From an uncultured Acidaminococcus sp. (GTDB lineage Bacteria; Bacillota; Negativicutes; Acidaminococcales; Acidaminococcaceae): 64,000 nt of DNA. The notes under the pieces were generated by a model that was not told where the DNA came from, did not search any database, and saw only the letters and a list, made by a program, of their open reading frames with translations. The stretch covers positions 26,981 through 90,980 of the forward strand of contig OMYF01000002.1 in NCBI GenBank assembly GCA_900315205.1. Direction: 5' to 3'. The translations under genes were made by a program, and so were the position numbers. Within the stretch, counting starts at the first letter, position 1; each line of letters starts with the position of its first letter. This document shows, piece after piece, positions 25,513 through 32,998 of this stretch.

Positions 25513-26691
25513 ATGATGATTGCCGAAAAGACAAGGAGAAAAGTGCTTTCAGCAGCCCTTGCCGGACTCCTGGGACTGGGGATTTCTTTTACGGCGATGC
25601 CAGTGCCGCAGGCTCATGCCGATATCATGGGAGCCATTCTCGCCGGGGTCCAGGGTGCTGCCGCATATGCACAGGTCGATAAAGCCCTGAACTATTACAA
25701 TAATTCCGAAGAAGGCCGCCAGGCTCTGATGGCCAGTTATCAGAAAAAGCTCGGCGTCAATTACGATGAAGACCTGAATGAACAGCTTTCTTCCATGATG
25801 TCCAATCTGACCCATGCCATTGGAGCTGTGGACCCGACCATTTATAACAAACCGTATATCTATTTCATCAATAATGATGAAAGCTTCAATGCCTTCTGCA
25901 GTCTGGGCCATGTCATGAGCGTCAATACGGGGATGTATTCGATGACGTCCAACCCGGATGAGATCGCAGTCGTCCTGCTCCACGAAATGGGCCACGGGCA
26001 GAAGGACCATGTTGCCGCGGGTACGCGCAAGAAAATGCGTGTCGCCGTGGCCGCAGGTGTGGTCAGCGGCGCGGCAGGCGGCGGCATGACGGACCTGGCT
26101 CTGGATATCCTGGTCAACCAGATCGATAACGTGAGCATCACCAAGACGGATGAATGGCAGGCGGACAACCTGGCCCTTACGTACCTGCTGCACAGCAATT
26201 ACAATCCCGGCGCCACGGCTGCGATGTGGCAGCGTGTCATGGATAAATCCAAGAGCGAAGCGTCAAGCTTTGTCGGTGAAATCTTCTCCCCGTCGGACCA
26301 TCCGACGAACCAGCAGCGCCGTGACAACTACGCAAGCCGCCTGAGCGACCTGAGCGGTGGCAATGTTTCGTGCGAGGACGGCGTCGTCAAGGTGAGCGGC
26401 AAGGAATTCGTCAGACCGGCCGCGTACGGTGATATGTCAGCTAAGGAACGTTCCTACTTTGTGCTGGGGAATCTTGCAGCGGCATATCTGCATCAGCAGA
26501 ACCTGCAGCCGGCAACCGCCGACGGCAATGTGGTCTACTTGGGCAATCAGCCCGTCATGAGCTGTACGGCAAACGATCCCGGTGCAGCAGAACTGGCGGA
26601 AAAGCTCAACACTTTAAAGAGCAGCAAACCTGCCACTGTTCCCAGCCGGGAACTGAAAAAGCAGGCAGAAGCAGCACCGAAGAAAAAATAA
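25513..26691 (+). CDS. Exported M48-family zinc metalloprotease
   Basis: 392 residues. Signal peptide: basic MMIAEKTRRK, hydrophobic LSAALAGLLGLGISF, cleavage around QAHA-D. The zinc site is HEMGH (about 162-166), with the third ligand probably the E of TDEWQADN, as in M48 proteases of the BepA/LoiP type. A Lys/Ala-rich tail (KKQAEAAPKKK) ends the protein. Predicted to act outside the cytoplasmic membrane in envelope protein quality control. Start set by AAGGAGGAG before ATGATG. Confidence 0.85.
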   Translation: MMIAEKTRRKVLSAALAGLLGLGISFTAMPVPQAHADIMGAILAGVQGAAAYAQVDKALNYYNNSEEGRQALMASYQKKLGVNYDEDLNEQLSSMMSNLTHAIGAVDPTIYNKPYIYFINNDESFNAFCSLGHVMSVNTGMYSMTSNPDEIAVVLLHEMGHGQKDHVAAGTRKKMRVAVAAGVVSGAAGGGMTDLALDILVNQIDNVSITKTDEWQADNLALTYLLHSNYNPGATAAMWQRVMDKSKSEASSFVGEIFSPSDHPTNQQRRDNYASRLSDLSGGNVSCEDGVVKVSGKEFVRPAAYGDMSAKERSYFVLGNLAAAYLHQQNLQPATADGNVVYLGNQPVMSCTANDPGAAELAEKLNTLKSSKPATVPSRELKKQAEAAPKKK

Positions 26692-26710
26692 GGGGCACTG
26701 AGCGGTCATA

Positions 26711-26784
26711 GAGAAACAAACAAAACAGAGAGGCTGTGAAATAATGAGCGATCATTTTTTCACAGCCTCTCTGTTTTGTTTCTC
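26711..26784. terminator. Very long hairpin between convergent genes
   Basis: The left arm GAGAAACAAACAAAACAG onward pairs with the right arm ending CTGTTTTGTTTCTC, interrupted only by a four-base bulge and one mismatch, and closes on ATGA-GCGA-TCAT. About 35 base pairs in all. Runs of A on one side and T on the other allow termination in either direction for the M48 gene and the AbrB-type gene. Confidence 0.75.
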
Positions 26785-26844
26785 AAAGGCCAGGGCCTCC
26801 GTGGCAGCCCGGCCGCAAGGATGAGTTCCACGGAAGTGGAAGGA

Positions 26845-26912
26845 GATCCGCAAACCGCGATCTGCGAACCGCGATCCGCAGCACCACAGTATCAACGCAC
26901 CACAGTTTCAGA
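26845..26912 (+). repeat. Short imperfect tandem repeats
   Basis: GATCCGCAAACCGC (26845), GATCTGCGAACCGC (26859), then GATCCGCA, followed by GCACCACAGTATCAAC (26881) and GCACCACAGTTTCAGA (26897). Two small families of period 14 and 16, noncoding. Confidence 0.7.
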
Positions 26913-26913
26913 G

Positions 26914-26943
26914 TCCCCCTTTATCTGCAGGATTAAAGGGGGA
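26914..26943 (-). terminator. Hairpin at the end of the AbrB-type gene
   Basis: TCCCCCTTTA (26914-26923) with TAAAGGGGGA (26934-26943), perfect ten pairs, eleven bases after the stop of the minus-strand gene; no T run follows, so termination by it alone is doubtful. Confidence 0.4.
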
Positions 26944-26953
26944 ACGGTATTTG

Positions 26954-28024
26954 TCAGGCTTTTGCACCCGTTGTACCGTCCCCGAAATATTTTCTGATCC
27001 CCAGCGGAACGACTACATTCAGCATGATTACCCGGATCAGCTGATATGTCAGGATGACAGCTACATTCTCGTTCATTTCGAGCCCGGCCAGGCACATTTC
27101 CGCGATGCCGCCCGGAGCGACGGCAAGGAATGCCGTGATGGAGGAAAAACCGTAGAGTCGGGAGACGATGACCGCAACGACGGCACTTGTTGCCACCATG
27201 AGGAGGGAACCGATGAGGACGTTCGGGATGAGTGCCCGTGTCTTGAGGAGTTTATCCCGGTCCAGCATTGTCCCGATGTAAAGGCCGATGTTCAGCTGGG
27301 CAAAAGCCATGACCGGTGCGGGGACCCGCGGCGTCCGGCCGAGGAAACAGGCATAGACTGCTGTCAGCAGGATGGGCCCGAGGAGCTGCCATGTCGGCAT
27401 ATGGATCCTTTTGGCCAGCGCCTGACCGATGAGTGCGAGCGGGATCATGACGAGCCAGCCCGTCTGGAAGACACTGAGGATATCGTTCACCGTTGTGGCG
27501 GCAAGCCCCAGGGAAGCCGATTTGGTCAGGGTCCCGCCAAAGAGGTTTATGGCGAGGAAGGGGACACTGACTTCGACGACGAAGAGCCTGAGGCACTGTG
27601 AGACGACAACGACATTTTCGTCGGCCTCTTTGTAATCCTCCATCATCAGGGTCATCTGCGTCAGACCGCCGGGCATGCAGCCCATGAGTGAGCTCAACAG
27701 ATTTGCAAAGGTATGGCGAGCCATATAGACGGAGACACAGACCGAAACAAAGAGGGTGCTCAGGCAGGCTCCGAATATACCGATGGTCTCCTGGCTTAGT
27801 TTGAGGAAAGTCTCGGCTGTGCAGTTGCTGCCGATCCCGTAGCCTGCCACGCCCAGCATGAGACCGCGCAGCTGAGGAGACCATTTCAGTGAATTGTCCC
27901 TAAAGGTCTTGATGAAGAAGGCGGATACGATTCCGCCCAGCATATAGGGGATGGGGATGCCGAGCTGACGGAGTATGAATCCGATCAGGGCGGCAATGCA
28001 GAAGACGAAAACTTTGGAATGCAC
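26954..28024 (-). CDS. AbrB-family membrane protein (ammonia monooxygenase-like, PF05145 type)
   Basis: 356 residues, about ten helices in two similar halves. Each half has a proline-glycine motif after the third helix (MPGGLTQMTLM and APGGIAEMCLAG), the signature of the AbrB duplication family. The name comes from E. coli AbrB; the proteins are membrane proteins of unknown function and not DNA-binding. I place the start at GTG 28024 because AAAGGAAG lies just before it, inside the longer ATG (28051) reading. Monocistronic, convergent with the M48 protease. Confidence 0.75.
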   Translation of the reverse strand: MHSKVFVFCIAALIGFILRQLGIPIPYMLGGIVSAFFIKTFRDNSLKWSPQLRGLMLGVAGYGIGSNCTAETFLKLSQETIGIFGACLSTLFVSVCVSVYMARHTFANLLSSLMGCMPGGLTQMTLMMEDYKEADENVVVVSQCLRLFVVEVSVPFLAINLFGGTLTKSASLGLAATTVNDILSVFQTGWLVMIPLALIGQALAKRIHMPTWQLLGPILLTAVYACFLGRTPRVPAPVMAFAQLNIGLYIGTMLDRDKLLKTRALIPNVLIGSLLMVATSAVVAVIVSRLYGFSSITAFLAVAPGGIAEMCLAGLEMNENVAVILTYQLIRVIMLNVVVPLGIRKYFGDGTTGAKA

Positions 28025-28303
28025 GGGCAGTTCTTCCTTTCGAATTGGCATTTTTGGGTGATTTCCTTATTATATACCGGCTTTGTCCGCTGTGTAAATC
28101 AGCCTGGCCTGTCTGGATCATCTTTTATCATGACAGCCATGCGGCGGAAGAACGGAGCAGTTTGCCGGGAAAGTGCTTCAGTTCCGGAAAGAATGGAACC
28201 GGAAGTTTTTATAATAAAACTATATCACATTTGAATTAGTTATGGATTTACGGAAAAATTCAATAAAGAAGTAAAATAGTGCTACAATTTAGCAAAATAT
28301 TTC

Positions 28304-28332
28304 TTGAGAATCATATAAAATTGGTATATACT
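28304..28332 (+). promoter_or_regulatory. Promoter of the DUF6110-like / P-type ATPase operon
   Basis: TTGAGA, 17 bases, TATACT. The ~85-base leader that follows can form ACGCT (28365 region) with AGCGT over a TTAAAATAAGTT loop, enclosed by GGTA with TACC. Confidence 0.7.
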
Positions 28333-28422
28333 GTCATGGTAAACGGATAAAAGGCAGATTTACGCTTTAAAATAAGTTAGCGTTGTCTACCGAATCAAGT
28401 ATAACGAAAGGTGGAACGAATT

Positions 28423-28716
28423 ATGGAAAGAGAAGACTGGATTCATGTAGGTATGGTTGCCGGCGGTGCCGTATTGGGTCTTGCCGCACGGGTATTCCTG
28501 AAATCCAATGTCATGAAGAAAGCGATGGTTTCCACGACGGCTGCTGCTCTGCGCGTGCAGAAATGCGCTGAGGAAGGCTCCGCCTGCCTGCAGGCACAGG
28601 CGGATGATATCGTGGCTGCTGCCAAAGAAGAAAACCGCAAGCGCGATGAAGCAGATGCCGCTGCAAAGGCAGCTGCCGAAGCAGCTCAGGCTCCTGTGGA
28701 AGATCAGGCTAAATAA
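28423..28716 (+). CDS. Small membrane-anchored protein upstream of a P-type ATPase (DUF6110-like)
   Basis: 97 residues. One membrane helix (HVGMVAGGAVLGLAARVF, about 7-24) is followed by a charged Ala/Lys/Glu-rich helix likely to be a coiled coil (KEENRKRDEADAAAKAAA). Two cysteines (QKCAEEGSACLQ) could bind a metal. Small proteins of this kind (DUF6110) occur directly before P1B-type ATPases in clostridia and relatives, so I infer a partner or chaperone role. ATG 28423 preferred over GTG 28411, which overlaps the GAAAGGTGG site. Stop lies 30 bases before the ATPase start. Confidence 0.7.
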   Translation: MEREDWIHVGMVAGGAVLGLAARVFLKSNVMKKAMVSTTAAALRVQKCAEEGSACLQAQADDIVAAAKEENRKRDEADAAAKAAAEAAQAPVEDQAK

Positions 28717-28746
28717 GCTTCCTGATCAGAAAGGAAGCGAACCGCT

Positions 28747-30864
28747 TTGAAATTCCAGATTTTACATGAAGTGCGGGACCGCATCCATGTGCGTTGTCTC
28801 GCATCGGCCGGTGTCCCCGTATCCAGGTTTGACCTGGCCCAGGGCGCCGTCGTCGAGACAGGACTGGAACGGCTCCCCGGTGTGCGCAGAGTAAAGCTGT
28901 ATTCCGCTGTGGGAGAAGTCGCGGTGACGTTCGTCCCCGATGCCGGGGGGACGCGGCGTGACGGTATCATCACGGCGCTTGCCAGGCTGGATGTGAATAA
29001 TGCGGAGCTCAGGAAACAGGCCCGTCTCAAGACGGAATCCCTGCAGCTGAACCGGATGTACCGCAACCGCCTGATCGGGCTGGTGGTACGGCATTTCCTG
29101 TTCAAATGGTTCATGCCCATGCCGGTCCGGCTTGTGCGCAACTGGTACAATACGCTTGGCTTCATCCGCAAGGGCGTTTCCAGCCTGCTGCAGAAACGTC
29201 TCGACGTACCCGTCCTTGACGCGACGGCCATTACGGCAGCCATGCTGCAGAATGATCTCAGCACGGCCGGGTCCGTCATGCTGCTCCTGCGCATCGGTGA
29301 CGTCCTGGAAGAATGGACTCTCAAGAAGTCCGTCCACGACCTGGCTGCCAATATGTCCCTCCACGTGGATACGACGTGGAAAGTCATGGATGGCACGGAA
29401 GTCGAAGTACCGCTGAACGAAGTACGCAAGGGAGATATCATCAGTGTCCGCATGGGCACGGTCATTCCTCTTGACGGCATCGTTGCCGGCGGGGAAGCGA
29501 TGGTCAACCAGGCTTCCATGACCGGTGAATCTGTTCCTGTCCATAAAACTGTGGACGGTGCTGTTTTTGCCGGCACTGTCGTCGAAGACGGCGAAATCCA
29601 GATCAGAGTGACCGGTGAAGCCGGCGGCACCCGGTATGACCGGATCGTCAGGATGATCGAGGCATCGGAGACCTTTAAGTCCAATCTCGAGAGCCGGGCC
29701 AATCACCTGGCTGATTCCCTCGTTCCCTGGTGCCTGGGCGGAACCGTGCTGGCTTATTTGCTGACACGCAGTGTGACGCGCGCCATGGCTGTGCTCATGG
29801 TGGACTTCTCCTGCGCCCTGAAACTTTCCATGCCGCTTGCGGTGCTGTCGGCCATGCGCGAATGCAGTACCTACAAGATCACCGTCAAAGGCGGCAAATT
29901 CCTGGAAGCCGTGGCCGCTGCGGATACCATTGTCTTTGACAAGACGGGTACCCTGACACTGGCCAAGCCGAAGGTCGCGGATGTGATCTGCTTTGGCGGA
30001 TACAGCCGTTCTGAAATCCTTCGGTATGCGGCCTGCCTGGAAGAGCACTTCCCGCATTCCGTAGCCAATGCCATCGTGAGACAGGCGGCGGAAGAAGGAC
30101 TGACCCATGACGAACTCCACAGCAAAGTGGAGTACATTGTCGCTCATGGGATTGCTTCCAAGGTAGGGGAAAAACGGATCGTCATCGGCTCCGGCCACTT
30201 CATCTTTGAAGATGAGAAATGTGTGATCCCGCCCGGTGAAGAGGCGCGCTATGAGAACCGGCCCCGCGAATATTCCCATATTTTCATGGCTCTGAATGGT
30301 GTCCTTGTGGCCATCATCTGCATCAAGGATCCGCTTCGTCCGGAAGCTGCTGAAGTCATGAAGGGTCTGCGCAAAGCCGGATTCAGGCACCTTGTCATGA
30401 TGACGGGGGACAGCGAACGCACGGCTCACGCTGTAGCGGAAAAACTGGGACTCGATAAGTATTATGCCGAGGTCCTGCCGGAGCAGAAGGCTCAATTCGT
30501 GAAAGATGCCAAAGCAGCGGGTCACCGTGTCGTGATGGTCGGTGACGGGATCAATGATTCCCCGGCTCTGTCCGAGGCTGATGCCGGCATTGCCATTGCG
30601 GAAGGAGCCGATATTGCCCGTGAGATTGCGGATATCACCATTTCCGCACGGGATCTGCATCAGCTGATCGTACTGAAGGAACTGAGCAACCTGCTGATGG
30701 ACCGCGTCAACTTCAATTACGATTTTGTCGTGGGCTTCAACGCACTGCTCATCGGCCTGGGCGTGATGGGAATCCTGCCCCCGGCGACGACGGCACTGCT
30801 GCATAATGGTTCGACCATTGCCATCAGTCTGCACAGCATGACCAACCTGAAACTGGAGGCATGA
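28747..30864 (+). CDS. P1B-type heavy-metal ATPase with atypical metal-site motifs
   Basis: 705 residues. An N-terminal HMA-like fold lacks CxxC. The actuator motif TGES is at about 259-262, the phosphorylation motif DKTGT at about 398-402, and GDGINDSPAL near the end. The membrane metal site, usually CPx, reads F-S-C-A-L-K (Cys about 356), so the proline is absent. The usual His-Pro pair of the nucleotide domain reads EHFPHSVA, with Ser replacing Pro. Such divergent P1B ATPases exist, but the transported metal is not established by sequence. Start is TTG 28747, preceded by AGAAAGGAAG. Operon with the small membrane protein upstream. Confidence 0.85.
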   Translation: MKFQILHEVRDRIHVRCLASAGVPVSRFDLAQGAVVETGLERLPGVRRVKLYSAVGEVAVTFVPDAGGTRRDGIITALARLDVNNAELRKQARLKTESLQLNRMYRNRLIGLVVRHFLFKWFMPMPVRLVRNWYNTLGFIRKGVSSLLQKRLDVPVLDATAITAAMLQNDLSTAGSVMLLLRIGDVLEEWTLKKSVHDLAANMSLHVDTTWKVMDGTEVEVPLNEVRKGDIISVRMGTVIPLDGIVAGGEAMVNQASMTGESVPVHKTVDGAVFAGTVVEDGEIQIRVTGEAGGTRYDRIVRMIEASETFKSNLESRANHLADSLVPWCLGGTVLAYLLTRSVTRAMAVLMVDFSCALKLSMPLAVLSAMRECSTYKITVKGGKFLEAVAAADTIVFDKTGTLTLAKPKVADVICFGGYSRSEILRYAACLEEHFPHSVANAIVRQAAEEGLTHDELHSKVEYIVAHGIASKVGEKRIVIGSGHFIFEDEKCVIPPGEEARYENRPREYSHIFMALNGVLVAIICIKDPLRPEAAEVMKGLRKAGFRHLVMMTGDSERTAHAVAEKLGLDKYYAEVLPEQKAQFVKDAKAAGHRVVMVGDGINDSPALSEADAGIAIAEGADIAREIADITISARDLHQLIVLKELSNLLMDRVNFNYDFVVGFNALLIGLGVMGILPPATTALLHNGSTIAISLHSMTNLKLEA

Positions 30865-30933
30865 CGGACCTGTCCGGGAGAAGCTGGCTTCAGCCGAGAC
30901 ATGGCACTGTGGATCTGATATGAGAAGAAAGAC

Positions 30934-30959
30934 GGGGCTGCCGTGGATCCGGCAGCCCC
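30934..30959 (+). terminator. Hairpin after the P-type ATPase
   Basis: GGGGCTGCCG (30934-30943) with CGGCAGCCCC (30950-30959), loop of six; only GTTCTCT follows, so a moderate terminator. Confidence 0.55.
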
Positions 30960-31241
30960 GTTCTCTGTCGAAATAAGGAATTCTGTCCCGTCATTTCCAT
31001 TCACTCCCCAAAAAAGGCCGTTCACTTCATTTTCTCTGGAAATTTTCCTTTTCTGCTGTATGCTGTATCTAGCCGGTCAGCCGGGCACAGGAATGGTGAC
31101 GAAAAAAGTTCTGATATAGTATAGCATTGTTGATGTAATCGGAGATCATACGGTAGTGAAAGTGGGAATGAAAATCTGTGCTGCAGAGAGAAACCTGTAA
31201 TATACTCTCCTTTGATGCCTGTGGCCCTGGCAGTCCGGACA

Positions 31242-31300
31242 GCGGGCTTTCTTTCTTCCGACATGTGGGGTGACCGGGAGAGAGAAAGCCTGCGTTTTTT
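31242..31300 (+). terminator. Terminator-like hairpin in a noncoding gap
   Basis: GCGGGCTTTCT (31242-31252) with AGAAAGCCTGC (31283-31293), one G-T pair, followed by T6 (31295-31300). No gene ends before it within 380 bases on this strand. Confidence 0.65.
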
Positions 31301-31346
31301 ATTGTTCCTGTTTTTATGCGCATCGCCGGAAACCGGCCGCTGTCTG

Positions 31347-31405
31347 AAAAAGTCCGTGCTTTAGCTGCACACCCGCCAGGGTACGCAGAAAGGCACGGAC
31401 TTTTT
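31347..31405. terminator. Second terminator-like hairpin in the same gap
   Basis: AAAAAGTCCGTGC (31347-31359) with GCACGGACTTTTT (31393-31405), 13 perfect pairs around a 33-base loop; symmetrical A/T runs. Confidence 0.6.
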
Positions 31406-31602
31406 GAATCGTTTTGTGGATACTCCGATGCCGGCGGCGAAAAAAATATGCAGGAAATCAGAAAAGTGTATCTTTTAACACAGTTTTTCATATGCAATGT
31501 TCCTTTCTCCTGTCCTTTTATTTCTCCCATTGTGAAGAAAAAGAAAATCTTATAAAATTAAATTTCAGACAAGAACTAATGATATATTGAGGAGGCTCCA
31601 TC

Positions 31603-32544
31603 ATGAAAATCGCTGTCGTCATGGCTGTAAACGATGTACATAAAGAAAAGCTGCAGGCCGCACTGCCGGAAGCCGAATTTTATTTTGGCAAGGATAAAAA
31701 AGAGCTTGCCGATGCAGAAGTGATCATCGGCAATATTCCGCCGAAAGATGTTGCAGGGCTGCCGAAATTAAAATGGCTCCAGCTTGAAACGGCGGGCGCC
31801 AACACGTACTGCTCCGAACCCACTGTGCCGCAGTCCCTGCTGCTGACGAATGCCACCGGCGGCTATGGCATCAACATCGCGGAACATATCCTGGGCCTGC
31901 TTCTTCCCATGATGAAGAACTTCTACCAGTATGATGCCAACCAGAAACAGGGACTCTGGAAGGATGCGGGCAAGGTCCGTACGGTGTACGGCTCCACGGC
32001 GGTCGTCGTCGGTTTCGGGAATATCGGGCGCCGTGTCGGTCTGCTCCTCAAGACAATGGGAGCCCATGTCATCGGGATCCGCCGCCGCAATACGGCGCTT
32101 GTGCCGGAAGCCGACGAAATGGGGACGCTGGAGGATCTGGACCGGTATCTTGCGCAGGCCGACATCGTCATCTCGGCTCTGCCCGATACGCCTGCGACGG
32201 AACGGATCTACAACAAAGCCCGTTTTGACGCCATGAAGCCGCAGGCTTATTTTATCAATGTGGGACGGGGCATCGCTGTCGTCCAGGAAGACCTGATGGA
32301 CGCACTGGCTTCGGGCCATCTGGCCGGGGCTGCCATCGACGTGGCAGTGCCGGAACCGCTGCCGCAGGACAGCCCGCTCTGGAAGACCCCAAATCTCCAT
32401 ATCACACCGCATGTCAGCGGCGGTTTCCATGCCCAGATCACCTGGGACAGGATCGTTGACATTGCCTGCCGCAACCTCAAACATTATGCCAAAGGAGAAC
32501 CGCTGGAGAATATTGTGGACCGGGCGACGGGTTACAAAAAATAA
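31603..32544 (+). CDS. D-2-hydroxyacid dehydrogenase, NAD-dependent
   Basis: 313 residues. Rossmann motif VVVGFGNIGRRVG near residue 135. Catalytic Arg in FINVGRGIAV, Glu in DVAVPEPLP and His in ITPHVSGGFH are all present, so it should be active. The family interconverts 2-keto acids and D-2-hydroxy acids with NAD(P)H; the substrate-binding loop does not identify which. In an amino-acid fermenter it could reduce keto acids from transamination (inference). GAGGAGGC lies before ATG. Confidence 0.85.
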   Translation: MKIAVVMAVNDVHKEKLQAALPEAEFYFGKDKKELADAEVIIGNIPPKDVAGLPKLKWLQLETAGANTYCSEPTVPQSLLLTNATGGYGINIAEHILGLLLPMMKNFYQYDANQKQGLWKDAGKVRTVYGSTAVVVGFGNIGRRVGLLLKTMGAHVIGIRRRNTALVPEADEMGTLEDLDRYLAQADIVISALPDTPATERIYNKARFDAMKPQAYFINVGRGIAVVQEDLMDALASGHLAGAAIDVAVPEPLPQDSPLWKTPNLHITPHVSGGFHAQITWDRIVDIACRNLKHYAKGEPLENIVDRATGYKK

Positions 32545-32617
32545 GGAGCGCCTTCAGCCGGAAGGGCGTGGAGATGCCGGCACCGGCCAGATGTAACAGG
32601 GAAAGGAAGGAAACAGC

Positions 32618-32989
32618 ATGCTCTATCTGATCATTATGGGAATCATGGCCCTCTGTGTGGCTGTCTTTGCCGTCCAGAACGCGGTCACAGTGGAAGTCTC
32701 CTTCCTGATGTGGCATTTTTCCATGAGCCTGGTACTCATCATCCTGGGTTCCCTCGTCATGGGTTTCATGATTTCAGGACTTTTTGCGCTGAAGGTCAAG
32801 ACGACTCATTTCATGAAAGAACGGAAGCTGAAGAGCGAAATCAAAGAGCTGAAACAGAAGGCTTCCGGCAAGGAGCGCCGGGAGAGTACGGGTGTGCCCC
32901 GTTTTCCCATCCAGCGTTCCCGAGGTTCCTACCGTCCGGAAATGGACGACAAGGATCCGATCATCAAACCATTTAAACCGGAGAAGTAA
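32618..32989 (+). CDS. LapA-domain membrane protein (DUF1049)
   Basis: 123 residues. Two membrane helices (LYLIIMGIMALCVAVFAVQN and a helix around LVLIILGSLVMGFMIS) precede a basic coiled region and a polar tail. The V-Q-N-x3-V-x-V pattern after helix 1 is the LapA signature. In E. coli LapA works with LapB in lipopolysaccharide control; LapA-domain proteins are also found in other bacteria with unclear roles. It starts the recJ-relA run, nine bases before recJ. Confidence 0.7.
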   Translation: MLYLIIMGIMALCVAVFAVQNAVTVEVSFLMWHFSMSLVLIILGSLVMGFMISGLFALKVKTTHFMKERKLKSEIKELKQKASGKERRESTGVPRFPIQRSRGSYRPEMDDKDPIIKPFKPEK

Positions 32990-32998
32990 GATTGCTTT

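Noticed and set aside
26845..26912. Tandem units considered as a CRISPR array
   Set aside because: Units of 14-16 bases are contiguous without spacers; no cas genes in the window.
28762..30834. 690-codon minus-strand open frame opposite the P-type ATPase
   Set aside because: Shadow frame of a GC-rich gene; no domain and His/Asp-rich composition typical of such shadows.
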